57,657 nt of DNA from UBA5399 sp964464145. GTDB taxonomy: Bacteria; Bacillota; Clostridia; Christensenellales; Christensenellaceae. The position numbers were made by a program, and so were the translations under genes. The notes beneath the pieces were generated by a model. That model was not told the origin of the DNA. It was given only the letters and a program-made list of their open reading frames with translations, and ran no database searches. Positions 8,879 to 17,100 of this stretch are shown in pieces (position 1 is the stretch's first letter; each line of letters starts with the position of its first letter). The stretch is taken from assembly GCA_964464145.1 (NCBI GenBank), contig CAYXFB010000008.1, forward strand, positions 1 to 57,657, in the 5' to 3' direction.

Positions 8879-9403
8879 ATGGAAGAGAATATCCAAAAAC
8901 AATCCCTATCCGAAAGCGATCAAACAGACGGCCATCCCCCCGAAGCAGAAATAGAAACGCTAAAAGAAAAATATTTTACCTTCCGCCTCGATGGCCAGAT
9001 GTATGCCATACCCGTGTCAAACATAGTTGGCATAGGCCCGCTCGCCCCCTTCCGAAACATACCCGGCATGCCTTACTTTATGAAGGGTATAACAGTGCTG
9101 CGCGGCGATGTGGTGCCCATAATAGACCTGCGAGCGAAGCTGATGCTTTCCCCGCAGGAGCCGGACGGCCAAACCAGCATAATTTACATACAGAAAAACG
9201 CCCAGCAGCTGGGCTTCATTGTGGACAGCGTAGACGAGGTAACCACCATACACAACCAGGAGTTCACAGACTCCGGCCATTTAACAGACGCGCCGGAGCT
9301 AGACTATATAACGGGCGTCTCACGTCACAACGAAAATACGGTGCTGCACATAGACTTGTTAAAGCTAATAGACAACGACGATCTCAAGGTTGACTGGTAC
9401 TGA
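8879..9403 (+). CDS. cheW: CheW-like chemotaxis coupling protein
   Basis: 174 aa. After a charged, probably disordered N terminus (about 30 residues), a CheW domain runs to the end: YFTFRLDGQMYAIPV, then GMPYFMKGITVLRGDVVPII and LGFIVDSVDEV. CheW couples chemoreceptors to the CheA kinase. No cheA, receptor or flagellar gene is near, so this is an orphan copy behind a patatin gene. GGAGG lies upstream of the ATG. Isoleucine codon use is extreme: 14 ATA, 2 ATT, 1 ATC. Confidence 0.92.
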   Translation: MEENIQKQSLSESDQTDGHPPEAEIETLKEKYFTFRLDGQMYAIPVSNIVGIGPLAPFRNIPGMPYFMKGITVLRGDVVPIIDLRAKLMLSPQEPDGQTSIIYIQKNAQQLGFIVDSVDEVTTIHNQEFTDSGHLTDAPELDYITGVSRHNENTVLHIDLLKLIDNDDLKVDWY

Positions 9404-9412
9404 TCACAAAAC

Positions 9413-9442
9413 AGCGGCGGTGAAATGGCATTCACCGCCGCT
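9413..9442. terminator. Bidirectional terminator between cheW and cdaR
   Basis: Inverted repeat AGCGGCGGTGAA / TTCACCGCCGCT with a 6-nt loop, lying between two convergent genes. It is followed by CTTATTAC on the plus strand and TGTTTTGTG on the minus strand. Confidence 0.75.
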
Positions 9443-9452
9443 CTTATTACGC

Positions 9453-10727
9453 TTATCCGGCCACCGGTTTGCGGCTTATAGTCACCGCTATATTTTTCAC
9501 CGATGGTATCAGCTCCACGTTCAGATCGGGCTGATTTTCGAACTTCACTTCCAGCGAATAGGTTCCCTCCGCTAGGGATTTCAGCTCCACGAAAGGCTTC
9601 AGAAGATCGGCGGAAAAGCTGTCCATCTCCTTTTGCGTACCCTTCACCGTTATGTCTATGGAACCCGGGTAGAGCTTTGCCTCAAAATTTTCATCCAAAT
9701 TCTTTATGGCGATATCCACCGCCTTGTATTCCTTTTCCACCAGTATGGGCGAAACCTTCACCGTCACCTCCGCCTTGGCGGGCGAGGTAACGTAGGCTCC
9801 CTCGGGCAGCACTATATTCGCCTGTATCTTTTGGCTCTCCTTTGTTCCGTCCGTAAGCGTTATGGGTTCCAGCTCCAATATTTCCACGCCGTCAATAACG
9901 TCCTGATCCCCCACCACAAATACATTTTCCGGGCTGACGCTCACAGATTTTATTTCGTACCCCTCGCCCAGCCCTTTTATGCTCTCCTTGAGACCCTCGG
10001 TGTCTATAGGCACGCTCTTCTTGGGGTACACGGGCACCTCCACAATTACAGAGGGCGTGCTGGTAAGCTCGGCCGCCTGCAATTCGTTGCCGTCGTTATC
10101 AAGCAGTATAACGTTTCGGTTTTCCTTCACCGGCTCCGTCAAATTGCTTATATCTATGCGGCATATCGCCCGCGTCACCTTATCCACATTGGAGCGCGCG
10201 CCCATTATCTCCACCGTCTTCTTCTCAAGCACCGGATCACCGTAATAAAGCCCGTCCTTTGGGGTGCCCACCACCTGCACCTCCACGGGTATCTCTTGCG
10301 ACACTATGGATTCTATGGTAAGAGTCACCTTGTCCGGCGCGACACTGCTGCTGCCGTTGCTGGAGGTTCCCGTGACTGGCAGCACATATTCGCCCGGCTC
10401 CGTTATGCCCGAAAGATCTACATCGGCCGTTACGGTGTCCTCCGTTACCAAGTTCAGCCTGTTGGCCGCCGTTTCCACCGTTATGGTTACGCTTTTCAAA
10501 ACGTCCGAATAGGGCTTTGCCGAAGTGAGGCCGCGCTGCTTCAATACGTCCGCCGCGTTGTACGTAACGGGTACGTTGTAGAATATCTTTTCGCGAAGGG
10601 GGTTCTCCTCCGCCTGCACAAAACTCCACATAAGGAAGGCAAACACCAGCGCGCCTATTTTCATGCCCATATTGCGCGTGAAAAAGCCCCTAAGCACCTT
10701 GCCCAGCTTCTCAAGTACAGTCCTCAT
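9453..10727 (-). CDS. cdaR: YbbR-domain protein, c-di-AMP cyclase regulator CdaR
   Basis: 424 aa. A short cytoplasmic N terminus and one membrane helix (about residues 20-38, MKIGALVFAFLMWSFV) precede four consecutive extracytoplasmic YbbR repeats of about 85-95 residues. CdaR binds and modulates the diadenylate cyclase CdaA in Firmicutes. Its start codon overlaps the stop of cdaA by 4 bp (ATGA), the canonical arrangement. The usual third gene, glmM, is not downstream; a convergent terminator ends the operon here. Confidence 0.92.
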   Translation of the reverse strand: MRTVLEKLGKVLRGFFTRNMGMKIGALVFAFLMWSFVQAEENPLREKIFYNVPVTYNAADVLKQRGLTSAKPYSDVLKSVTITVETAANRLNLVTEDTVTADVDLSGITEPGEYVLPVTGTSSNGSSSVAPDKVTLTIESIVSQEIPVEVQVVGTPKDGLYYGDPVLEKKTVEIMGARSNVDKVTRAICRIDISNLTEPVKENRNVILLDNDGNELQAAELTSTPSVIVEVPVYPKKSVPIDTEGLKESIKGLGEGYEIKSVSVSPENVFVVGDQDVIDGVEILELEPITLTDGTKESQKIQANIVLPEGAYVTSPAKAEVTVKVSPILVEKEYKAVDIAIKNLDENFEAKLYPGSIDITVKGTQKEMDSFSADLLKPFVELKSLAEGTYSLEVKFENQPDLNVELIPSVKNIAVTISRKPVAG

Positions 10728-11629
10728 TGCTTGCCGTCCTCCTTGCTGCCCGCAGAGGACGATTTTTCTATTATCTCCGAAACGTTTATCTCCTTCGTTT
10801 CGGCGGAAAGGTCTACTTTGTTGATCTTCTTTTCGTCCTCCTTGTCATCCGTGGGGATGTACAGCGCCATGAGTATGTTGCGAAGCTCCTTCGCGTCTAT
10901 ATTGCGCCGCAGCACACCGTCGTAAGCGAAGGATATGGTGCCCCGCTCCTCAGACACCACCAGCACATAGGAATCCGAGACCTCGGATATTCCAAGCGCC
11001 GCCCTATGCCTTGTGCCCAGCTCTGATGATATATGCTTGTTTTCCGAGAGCGGCAGGAAACAGCCCGCAGCCACCACCCGGCTCTCCTTTATTATCATCG
11101 CGCCGTCATGCAGCGGTGTGTTCGGGTAAAATATGTTTTCTATTAGCTCGGAGGAAATTTTGGAATCCAGCTCCGTTCCCGATTCTATTATTTCGGCAAG
11201 GCCGGTCTTTCGCTCAAACACAAGTATTGCGCCTATCCTGCGCTTTGCCATATTGGTTATGGCGCGTGTAAGCTCGGATATTATCTGTTCGCCGTCACGC
11301 ACGGCCGTTTGCGACATCTTGAATATCCTGCCCTGACCCAGCTTTTCAAGCGCGCGGCGTATCTCGGGCTGAAACAGCACCACTATAAGTATCGCGCTGG
11401 CGTTTATTATCCACGAGAGCAGCCACGAGACCGTGGACAGATCAAGCAGCTGAAAAAGCTTGGCGCATATCAAAATAACGCCCAGCCCAATCGCGATCCT
11501 AAGCGCGCGCGAACGCGCCAGCAGCCGTATGATGGCGTACATTATAATGGCCACTATGATTATATCAATAGCGTCTTTCCAGTCAAAACCCATTATTGCG
11601 GTTTTAAGCGGTCCCAAAAAATCTGTCAA
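10724..11629 (-). CDS. cdaA: Diadenylate cyclase CdaA
   Basis: 301 aa. Three N-terminal membrane helices (about residues 15-100) are followed by a DisA_N cyclase domain with the catalytic DGA (NTPLHDGAMII) and RHR (GTRHRAALG) motifs. It condenses two ATP into c-di-AMP, a signal for potassium, osmotic and cell-wall homeostasis. The N terminus MTDFLGPLKTAI fits a TTG start at 11629 with AGAGGAT 7 nt upstream. Just 5' of that site lies a short TAGA tandem repeat. The C-terminal 40 residues are charged and low-complexity. Confidence 0.95.
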   Translation of the reverse strand: MTDFLGPLKTAIMGFDWKDAIDIIIVAIIMYAIIRLLARSRALRIAIGLGVILICAKLFQLLDLSTVSWLLSWIINASAILIVVLFQPEIRRALEKLGQGRIFKMSQTAVRDGEQIISELTRAITNMAKRRIGAILVFERKTGLAEIIESGTELDSKISSELIENIFYPNTPLHDGAMIIKESRVVAAGCFLPLSENKHISSELGTRHRAALGISEVSDSYVLVVSEERGTISFAYDGVLRRNIDAKELRNILMALYIPTDDKEDEKKINKVDLSAETKEINVSEIIEKSSSAGSKEDGKQ

Positions 11630-11638
11630 TTCAGTATC

Positions 11639-11656
11639 CTCTATCTATCTATCTAA
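11639..11656. repeat. Short CTAT tandem repeat next to the cdaA ribosome site
   Basis: Three and a half CTAT units (TAGA on the coding strand) directly abut the Shine-Dalgarno sequence of cdaA. Copy-number change here would alter the 5' leader but not the spacing to the start codon. Confidence 0.5.
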
Positions 11657-11706
11657 TACCCGCCGGCCTCCCCAAACGGAAGCTGTGCGGATCGGCATTT
11701 ATATAT

Positions 11707-12795
11707 TCAACCCGTCTTTTGGCACACCAGCAGCGTCAAATCGTCCTCCGGGTGCGTGTGCAGCTCACGGCGCACCTTGCTTACAAAACGGTCGCTGGCG
11801 AAATCGCTGTCGCCAAACATATCGTACAGCTTTTCGCGCACGGAATCATCGCTGTGTATGTTGTATATGCCGTCCGAATATATGAGTATTCTCGAGCCGG
11901 GTGGCATACTTATAGTATCGTCTTTAAACCCTGGCTTGTCAAACCATCTTGAAATGGGCGGCGCGCTCATATATAGCTCGCTTATGCCACCGTCAAACAG
12001 TATGGGTGCCACCGAAAGACCGGCGTTTGAGAATGTAACACTGCCCTTCTTGGTGTCCAGCACCGCTATGAATCCGGTTATGTATATGGAATCCGCCAGA
12101 TCGAGCTCCAAATATTCCCGCTGCACATGCGCAAATATTTCAGATGGCGACATCTTTCCCAGCGCACAGGCCGCCCGCACTGCGCGCGAGAAGAACACGG
12201 CCAGCATGGCGGGCATGACGCCGTGGCCGGAAACATCGGCAACGTACATCACCAGCTTATCTCCATAGCTCATGCAGTCATATATATCTCCGCCCACCGC
12301 CTCGCAGGGGAAGAAGCCGTAATGCAGCTTGTAGCCCTCTATTGAAGGCAGCACGTTGCGCATCAGCGCCTGCTGCAGGCTTCGCGCCATTTGCAGGTCG
12401 CGCTGCATCTTGGCATTTTGCGTCAGCAGGTTTTGTTTTATGTTGTAATCCAGCGTCATATCGCGGAAAACTTCCACCGCCGCTATCACCTCTCCCTTGT
12501 CGTCCCTTAGGGGCGAGGCCGTTACCGAATATACGCGGTTGCCGTTTTTTCTTATGGTCTGTTGTGTTGAACCGGTGGCCATAACGTCTCGCGAAATGCA
12601 AAAATCACACTCGCCGTCCTGGCAAAAGGCCTCGTAACAGCGTGTGCCCACCGTGTTTTCCCCCAGCGCGATCTTGCGGTCATATGCCACATTGGTGAGC
12701 GCCACCTTGCCCTCCCGGGTGATAACGCGAACCATATCGCTCATGGCGTTAAGTATAGATTCTAAATATCCAACTTTTAAAAATCCGCCATCCAC
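11707..12795 (-). CDS. PAS-PP2C (SpoIIE/RsbU-type) serine phosphatase
   Basis: 362 aa. The N-terminal third is a PAS-like sensor (DMVRVITREGKVALTNVAY, with GTRCYEAFCQDGECDFC that could hold a metal or heme-type ligand through its cysteines). A coiled linker (about 120-145) leads to a PP2C SpoIIE domain with metal-binding aspartates in VGGDIYDCM and VADVSGHGVMPAML, plus LIYSDGI. Such phosphatases activate anti-anti-sigma factors; no sigma regulatory genes are nearby. It uses GTG as start, with GAGGAAT upstream overlapping the stop of the preceding small gene. Confidence 0.88.
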   Translation of the reverse strand: MDGGFLKVGYLESILNAMSDMVRVITREGKVALTNVAYDRKIALGENTVGTRCYEAFCQDGECDFCISRDVMATGSTQQTIRKNGNRVYSVTASPLRDDKGEVIAAVEVFRDMTLDYNIKQNLLTQNAKMQRDLQMARSLQQALMRNVLPSIEGYKLHYGFFPCEAVGGDIYDCMSYGDKLVMYVADVSGHGVMPAMLAVFFSRAVRAACALGKMSPSEIFAHVQREYLELDLADSIYITGFIAVLDTKKGSVTFSNAGLSVAPILFDGGISELYMSAPPISRWFDKPGFKDDTISMPPGSRILIYSDGIYNIHSDDSVREKLYDMFGDSDFASDRFVSKVRRELHTHPEDDLTLLVCQKTG

Positions 12796-12801
12796 AGTAA
12801 A

Positions 12802-13014
12802 TCATTCCTCAAATTCATCAAGCATTTTTTTAAGCTGCGTTATTTCAAGCGAAATATTCGCGCAATTCTCATTTTGGCGCAATATGCCATTGTCCGTAAG
12901 CGATTTTCCGTCTGAAACCCGCTCGTTGTACATAGCGCCCAGCTTGTCCCGCTCCTGCTCCAGCTCGGAGAGCTTCTCCCTATACATGGCTTCCAGTTCA
13001 TGTTTATCCAACAT
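12802..13014 (-). CDS. Small coiled-coil protein, unknown function
   Basis: 70 aa, very rich in Glu, Lys, Leu and Asp, predicted to be helical throughout (MLDKHELEAMYREKLSELEQ at the start; ISLEITQLKKMLDEFEE at the end). It resembles Spo0E-type helical hairpin peptides in size but lacks their SQELD signature. GGGGAAC precedes the ATG. The stop codon overlaps the ribosome site of the PP2C phosphatase, so the two are coupled and it may modulate that enzyme. Confidence 0.65.
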   Translation of the reverse strand: MLDKHELEAMYREKLSELEQERDKLGAMYNERVSDGKSLTDNGILRQNENCANISLEITQLKKMLDEFEE

Positions 13015-13092
13015 ACTGTTCCCCTTTTTTATAAAAACGAGCCGCGCACTAGGGCGCTTCTGCTCAGAAAAGCTGCATAAAATCCGGCAGAA

Positions 13093-13305
13093 TCATTCTT
13101 CCGCTATCTGCGCCGACAAAATGCCCTCGATCTTAAAAGACCGCAGGCCGCGCTTCACAGTGCAATAGGCCGTGATACTACTGTCTCCCATTTTTCTCAC
13201 GTACACTCTGCGCTGCGAAAAGCCGTCGTCCCCCATATAACAAATAATCACAGGCTTATCATTATCATACGCAAACCTGAGCGTCCTGCTGACCAAGTTA
13301 ACCAT
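13093..13305 (-). CDS. WYL-like single-domain mini-protein
   Basis: About 70 aa. The pattern VIICYMGDDGFSQRRVYV, then ITAYCTVKRGLRSFKIEGI resembles the ligand-binding WYL domain (SH3-like beta barrel), here without a helix-turn-helix. I start it at ATG 13305, which has TGGAGAA 7 nt upstream and a good promoter just before it; an ATG at 13323 lies almost on the predicted transcription start. Possible nucleotide or single-stranded-nucleic-acid sensing is inference from the WYL family. It is followed by the coiled-coil and phosphatase genes. Confidence 0.7.
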   Translation of the reverse strand: MVNLVSRTLRFAYDNDKPVIICYMGDDGFSQRRVYVRKMGDSSITAYCTVKRGLRSFKIEGILSAQIAEE

Positions 13306-13326
13306 TGCGTATTCTCCATACATCTT

Positions 13327-13355
13327 ATATTATCACATTTTTTATTTTTTGTTAA
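13327..13355 (-). promoter_or_regulatory. Promoter of the WYL-like gene
   Basis: On the minus strand TTAACA (13355-13350), a 17-bp A-rich spacer and TAATAT (13332-13327). Transcription would start near 13320, between the two candidate ATG codons, favouring the internal start at 13305. Confidence 0.6.
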
Positions 13356-13449
13356 TAATTTTGTTGACCGTAAAATCAAAATTTACCCACATTTTTTCCC
13401 TGTTTATAAAGGATTTTAGAGTATTCGGGCAACGGACTCAAACAATAGA

Positions 13450-13477
13450 TTGTTTTTCAGGCGCAAAACTGTATAAT
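13450..13477 (+). promoter_or_regulatory. Promoter directly abutting a start codon
   Basis: TTGTTT (13450-13455), a 16-bp spacer and a consensus TATAAT (13472-13477). The next ATG is at 13485, only 8 nt past the -10 box, which implies a leaderless or nearly leaderless mRNA. Confidence 0.6.
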
Positions 13478-13484
13478 ATAAGTC

Positions 13485-13757
13485 ATGGACTTTATGTTTT
13501 TCAGCGTGCACAGCGCAATAGGCAGCATCGCTTTCGCCGCGGGAATAGTCTTTGTAATTGTGGAGCTTGCAAGAAAGGGTCTCAGCTTTTTCAGTTTGCT
13601 TGCTTACGCTTGTTTTGTGACGGGAATTGTGCTGATATCGCAGGATACGCTGTATCTGGCTGTATCCGTATCGGTGGTGACCGCGCTCTTTCTGCTGCTG
13701 TGGCTATTGTATCGGCGCGATCTCAAAAAGAACGACGAAAAATCGGGAGAAGATTAA
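13485..13757 (+). CDS. Small three-helix membrane protein, unknown function
   Basis: 90 aa with three hydrophobic segments (about residues 8-30, 34-50 and 54-76) and a charged C terminus (YRRDLKKNDEKSGED). No family recognised. No ribosome-binding site precedes either the ATG at 13485 or the in-frame ATG at 13494, in keeping with the leaderless promoter. Its stop codon directly abuts the ATG of the zinc-ribbon gene, so the two are one unit. Confidence 0.7.
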   Translation: MDFMFFSVHSAIGSIAFAAGIVFVIVELARKGLSFFSLLAYACFVTGIVLISQDTLYLAVSVSVVTALFLLLWLLYRRDLKKNDEKSGED

Positions 13758-13973
13758 ATGAAAATATGTCCGCTATGCCACGTAAAATTTGAGGAGAGCG
13801 CAGAGTTTTGCCCCACCTGCAAAGCCCAGCTTGAGGAGCTTGCCGAGGCCGAAAAGGCGGAAAAGCAAAAGATACCCAAGAGCTTCTGGTGGACTATAAT
13901 CGGCGTTTTTGCCTTCATTGGCGGCATGGCGCTGGTATATTCGCTTGTATATTCGAAGATATACGGCCTGTGA
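13758..13973 (+). CDS. Zinc-ribbon protein with one membrane helix
   Basis: 71 aa. The N terminus carries two CxxC knuckles (CPLCHVKFEESAEFCPTC), a short helical linker rich in Glu/Ala, and one membrane helix (about residues 44-65, SFWWTIIGVFAFIGGMALVY). Such zinc-ribbon plus helix proteins are common in clostridia and their function is unknown. GGGAGA precedes the ATG inside the upstream gene. A terminator follows. Confidence 0.8.
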   Translation: MKICPLCHVKFEESAEFCPTCKAQLEELAEAEKAEKQKIPKSFWWTIIGVFAFIGGMALVYSLVYSKIYGL

Positions 13974-13998
13974 CGGCCTGTGTGCCTAAAAAAACACG

Positions 13999-14033
13999 AA
14001 ACGCGGTTGTGTACACTCACGCCGCGTTTTTTT
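13999..14033 (+). terminator. Terminator of the zinc-ribbon gene
   Basis: Stem AACGCGG / CCGCGTT around a 15-nt loop, followed by seven T. The reverse strand also ends in a T run, so it may stop addA transcripts as well. Confidence 0.8.
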
Positions 14034-14193
14034 ACACCAATTCCGTTTAAAAAACAATTGTGTTTTTTATAGCGCAAAGCGCGTTCGGAATGGCATGAGA
14101 CGTGTTCTGCGCTACCATTTGCGCAGAACTAAGCCTCGCTAATGCGAGGCGTTTCCAAATGAAAACATCTGTTTTCATTTGGAATTAGTATTA
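14032..14193 (-). repeat. Palindromic multi-hairpin element, copy A
   Basis: The core (14035-14190) is bounded by inverted ends CACCAATTCC and GGAATTAGTA and flanked by TTA on both sides (14032-14034, 14191-14193). The right-hand TTA is the addA stop codon. Read on the minus strand it forms a chain of four hairpins: an A/T-rich one (14155-14183), GCCTCGC/GCGAGGC, GTTCTGCGC/GCGCAGAAC, the linker CGTCTCATGC, then a compound hairpin closed by ATTCCG/CGGAAT. Copy B near 46.5 kb shares ends, linker and the last hairpin; copy C at 28.6 kb is a short derivative. No coding capacity. Confidence 0.8.
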
Positions 14194-17100
14194 CACCAGC
14201 ACCTCCACGCCCGGGCGCATGAAATACAGCGCGCGCTGCGCCACGCCTATTCCCGTTATGCTCGCCAGCGCGCGCGAGTATAGCTCCAGCTGTACGCGGT
14301 AGCCCTGCGCGGCCTCCACTGCCCGCTCGGCGCTCACCCTGTCCGTTTTATAGTCCACCAGTACCCACTGCCCATTTTCCATGAAGGCCAGATCAATTAT
14401 GCCCTGCACGAGCATTTCTCCCTGCTCGCCGTAGACTATCTCTCTTGCGGCCACGCGCATGTTGAAATGCTGCTCAAACAGCACACGCTCCGCCGCACGA
14501 ATGCGCGCGTAAAGCGGCGTGGCCAAAAAGCGCTCGGCCATCTGCGCGTTTTCAAGCAGCGCGGCATACTCCGCCTCGTTCACCAGCCCGGCCGCCAGCA
14601 TGGCCTCCGCCTCGGTTTTAGCGTCCGCCCCGCTCCTCACCAAACGCTCCATAAGGCTGTGCACCAGCGTGCCCAGCTCCGCGCCCGTTATTTCGCCCGG
14701 CTCCTCGTGCTCCGGCCGCAGAAAAGAACGTATGCCCGGCTGCGCGGAACGCTTCACCGCGCTCACCGATACCTTGGCGGGCACCCGCACAAAGGGCGGC
14801 AGGCTAATGAGCTTGGCCGCGCTCCCGTCCGCCGCAGCCTCCGCCCTCCAAGCCTCAAAATCGAACTCTTCAGCCCGCGCGGCCGCGCTCTGCGGCTGAA
14901 CCAGCTCCACCTCTATGCCGCGCTTTTCCATGTTGGCGGCCATCACCCAGTCCAGCATACAATTTGCGCTGTCAAATCGCCCGGCCATCGCCTCCCAGCG
15001 GCGCATCTCCTTTTCCGCATCCTTCACGCAGCCCGTCATATAGAGCCGCTCCTTGGCGCGCGTCATGGCGACATAAAGCATGCGAAGCTCCTCCGAACGG
15101 TTTTCGCAGGCCAGCTTTTCGCGCAGCACCACCCGCTCCACCGTGTCGAAGCGCTCACGCGCCTCCTCGTCCACCCACAGCGTGGAAACGCCGTATTCGC
15201 TGTGCAGCAAAAAGCTCTCGTGCATGTCGCGCAGATTGAATTTTTTGTTCATGCCCGCAATGAAAACAACGGGAAATTCCAAGCCCTTGGAGCCGTGTAT
15301 CGTCATTATCTTTACGCAATCGGCACTGCGCGAGCCGTCCGCGTATTGCACATAGCCGCCCTGCCGCTTTTTGATTTCGTCCAGCTCCCGCAGCAGACCG
15401 TAAAGGCTGTTGCCCGCCGCCTCCGTAAGCGTGGCCACCAAAGCCAGAAATTCCTCGAATATGCCCAGCTTGGCCTCTCCCCCCGCCGCGCAGCCCACAT
15501 AGCGGAAAAAGCCGAAGCGCTCCGCCAGTCCGTCCACAAAGTCCAGCAGGGGCAGCGCGCCGCACTCCAGCCTAAGCGCGTCCATGCGCGATAGAAAATC
15601 ACCCAGCCGCGCGGCGAGCTCGCCTCTTTGCTCTTGGGCGAAGCGCTGCACCGCCTCGCTGAAGGTGCCCTGCGCATAGACCTGACGCACGGCGGCAAAA
15701 TCCCGCTCGTCAAAACCACCTATAAAGGAGCGCATAACGGACAAAAGCGGCACGTCGCGCAGCGGATTATCCACCAAACGCAGCAGGTTGGCGAAAAGCT
15801 CCACCTCGGGTATGTCGCGCGTTTGCTTCATGGATATCACGCAGGGTATGCCGCGCGCGGAAAGCGCCCGCTTTATCTCCGCCGTAAGCGCGGAGCGGGA
15901 GCGCATGAGTATGGCAAAATCACCGTAGCGAAGCGGGTTTTCCGCATCGCCCGCCGCGATATCCGCCGCTATTCGCTCGGCTATCATATCGGCCTGCGCG
16001 CTGTCCCAAGAACTGGGCGCGCCGTCCTCCCGCTCCTCTTCGCCCTCCTCAGCGTGCTCTACCTCCTCCACACCGCACAACAGCACACGCGCACAGCCGC
16101 CCTCCTTGTTTTTATTGAGCCGCTCCTCCTCGCGATACTCCACCTCACCCAGCCGCTCGCTCATGACGCTTTCCATAACGAAATTCACCGCGTCGATCAC
16201 CCGTCCGCAGCTCCTGAAATTATCGTTCATCACAATTATTTCACCCGCCTGCCCGGCTGCGCGGAACATACCCGCCTTGCGGCGGAATATACCCGGATCG
16301 GCCAGCCTGAACCGGTATATGCTCTGCTTCACATCGCCCACCATAAAAAGCTTGTTACCGCCGTTCACAAGCGATATTATCTCCTCCTGCACGGGGTTTG
16401 TATCCTGATATTCGTCCACAAAAATGTGCTCGTACTTTTTTTGATACGCCTCGCCGTTCTCGCGCAGCGCGGCCAGCGCCTTGTGCTGCAGATCCTCATA
16501 ATCAAGCGCGTTCGCCCGCTTTTTTTCGGCGGCGTAGAGCCTCGCGAACACGCGAATAAGCCCCACCAGCGCGCGCACGTCCGGCATTGTGTGGGCAAGC
16601 TGCTCCGCCACCACCTCTTCAAAACGCGCATACACCTCGTCCTCCAAAAAGCGCTTCACGAGCGCGCGCGCCTCACTGCGCCATCCGCCCGAAAGCTCCT
16701 TCACGGCGGGGTCTATGCCCTTTTTGATATTGGGTATCTTAAATTCACAAAAGCACTCCATGGCCTCGGCGACGCCCGCGCCCTTAGCGCAATCCACCAT
16801 GTCGGAAAGCAGCTCCACCGTCCCCTCGTCCACCGCCGCCTGCGCGCCGTCATACTCTTCCGCCACGCCAAGCGCCAGCCGCATAAGCGAGCTCGCCTCC
16901 TCCAGCATGGATATAAGCAACCGCTCGTACTCGTCCTTCAATATGGCCGTATAAAGACGCGGCTCCATATCGGCGGAACGCAGCGCCCAGCCAAAGGGGT
17001 CCGGCTGCCCCATCATGCCGTCATGCACGCGCAGCAGTATGCGCATCAGCTGCCCGTCGTCCGCGCGCGTGGCGTAGCGGCGCAGCAGCCGCAGAAAATC

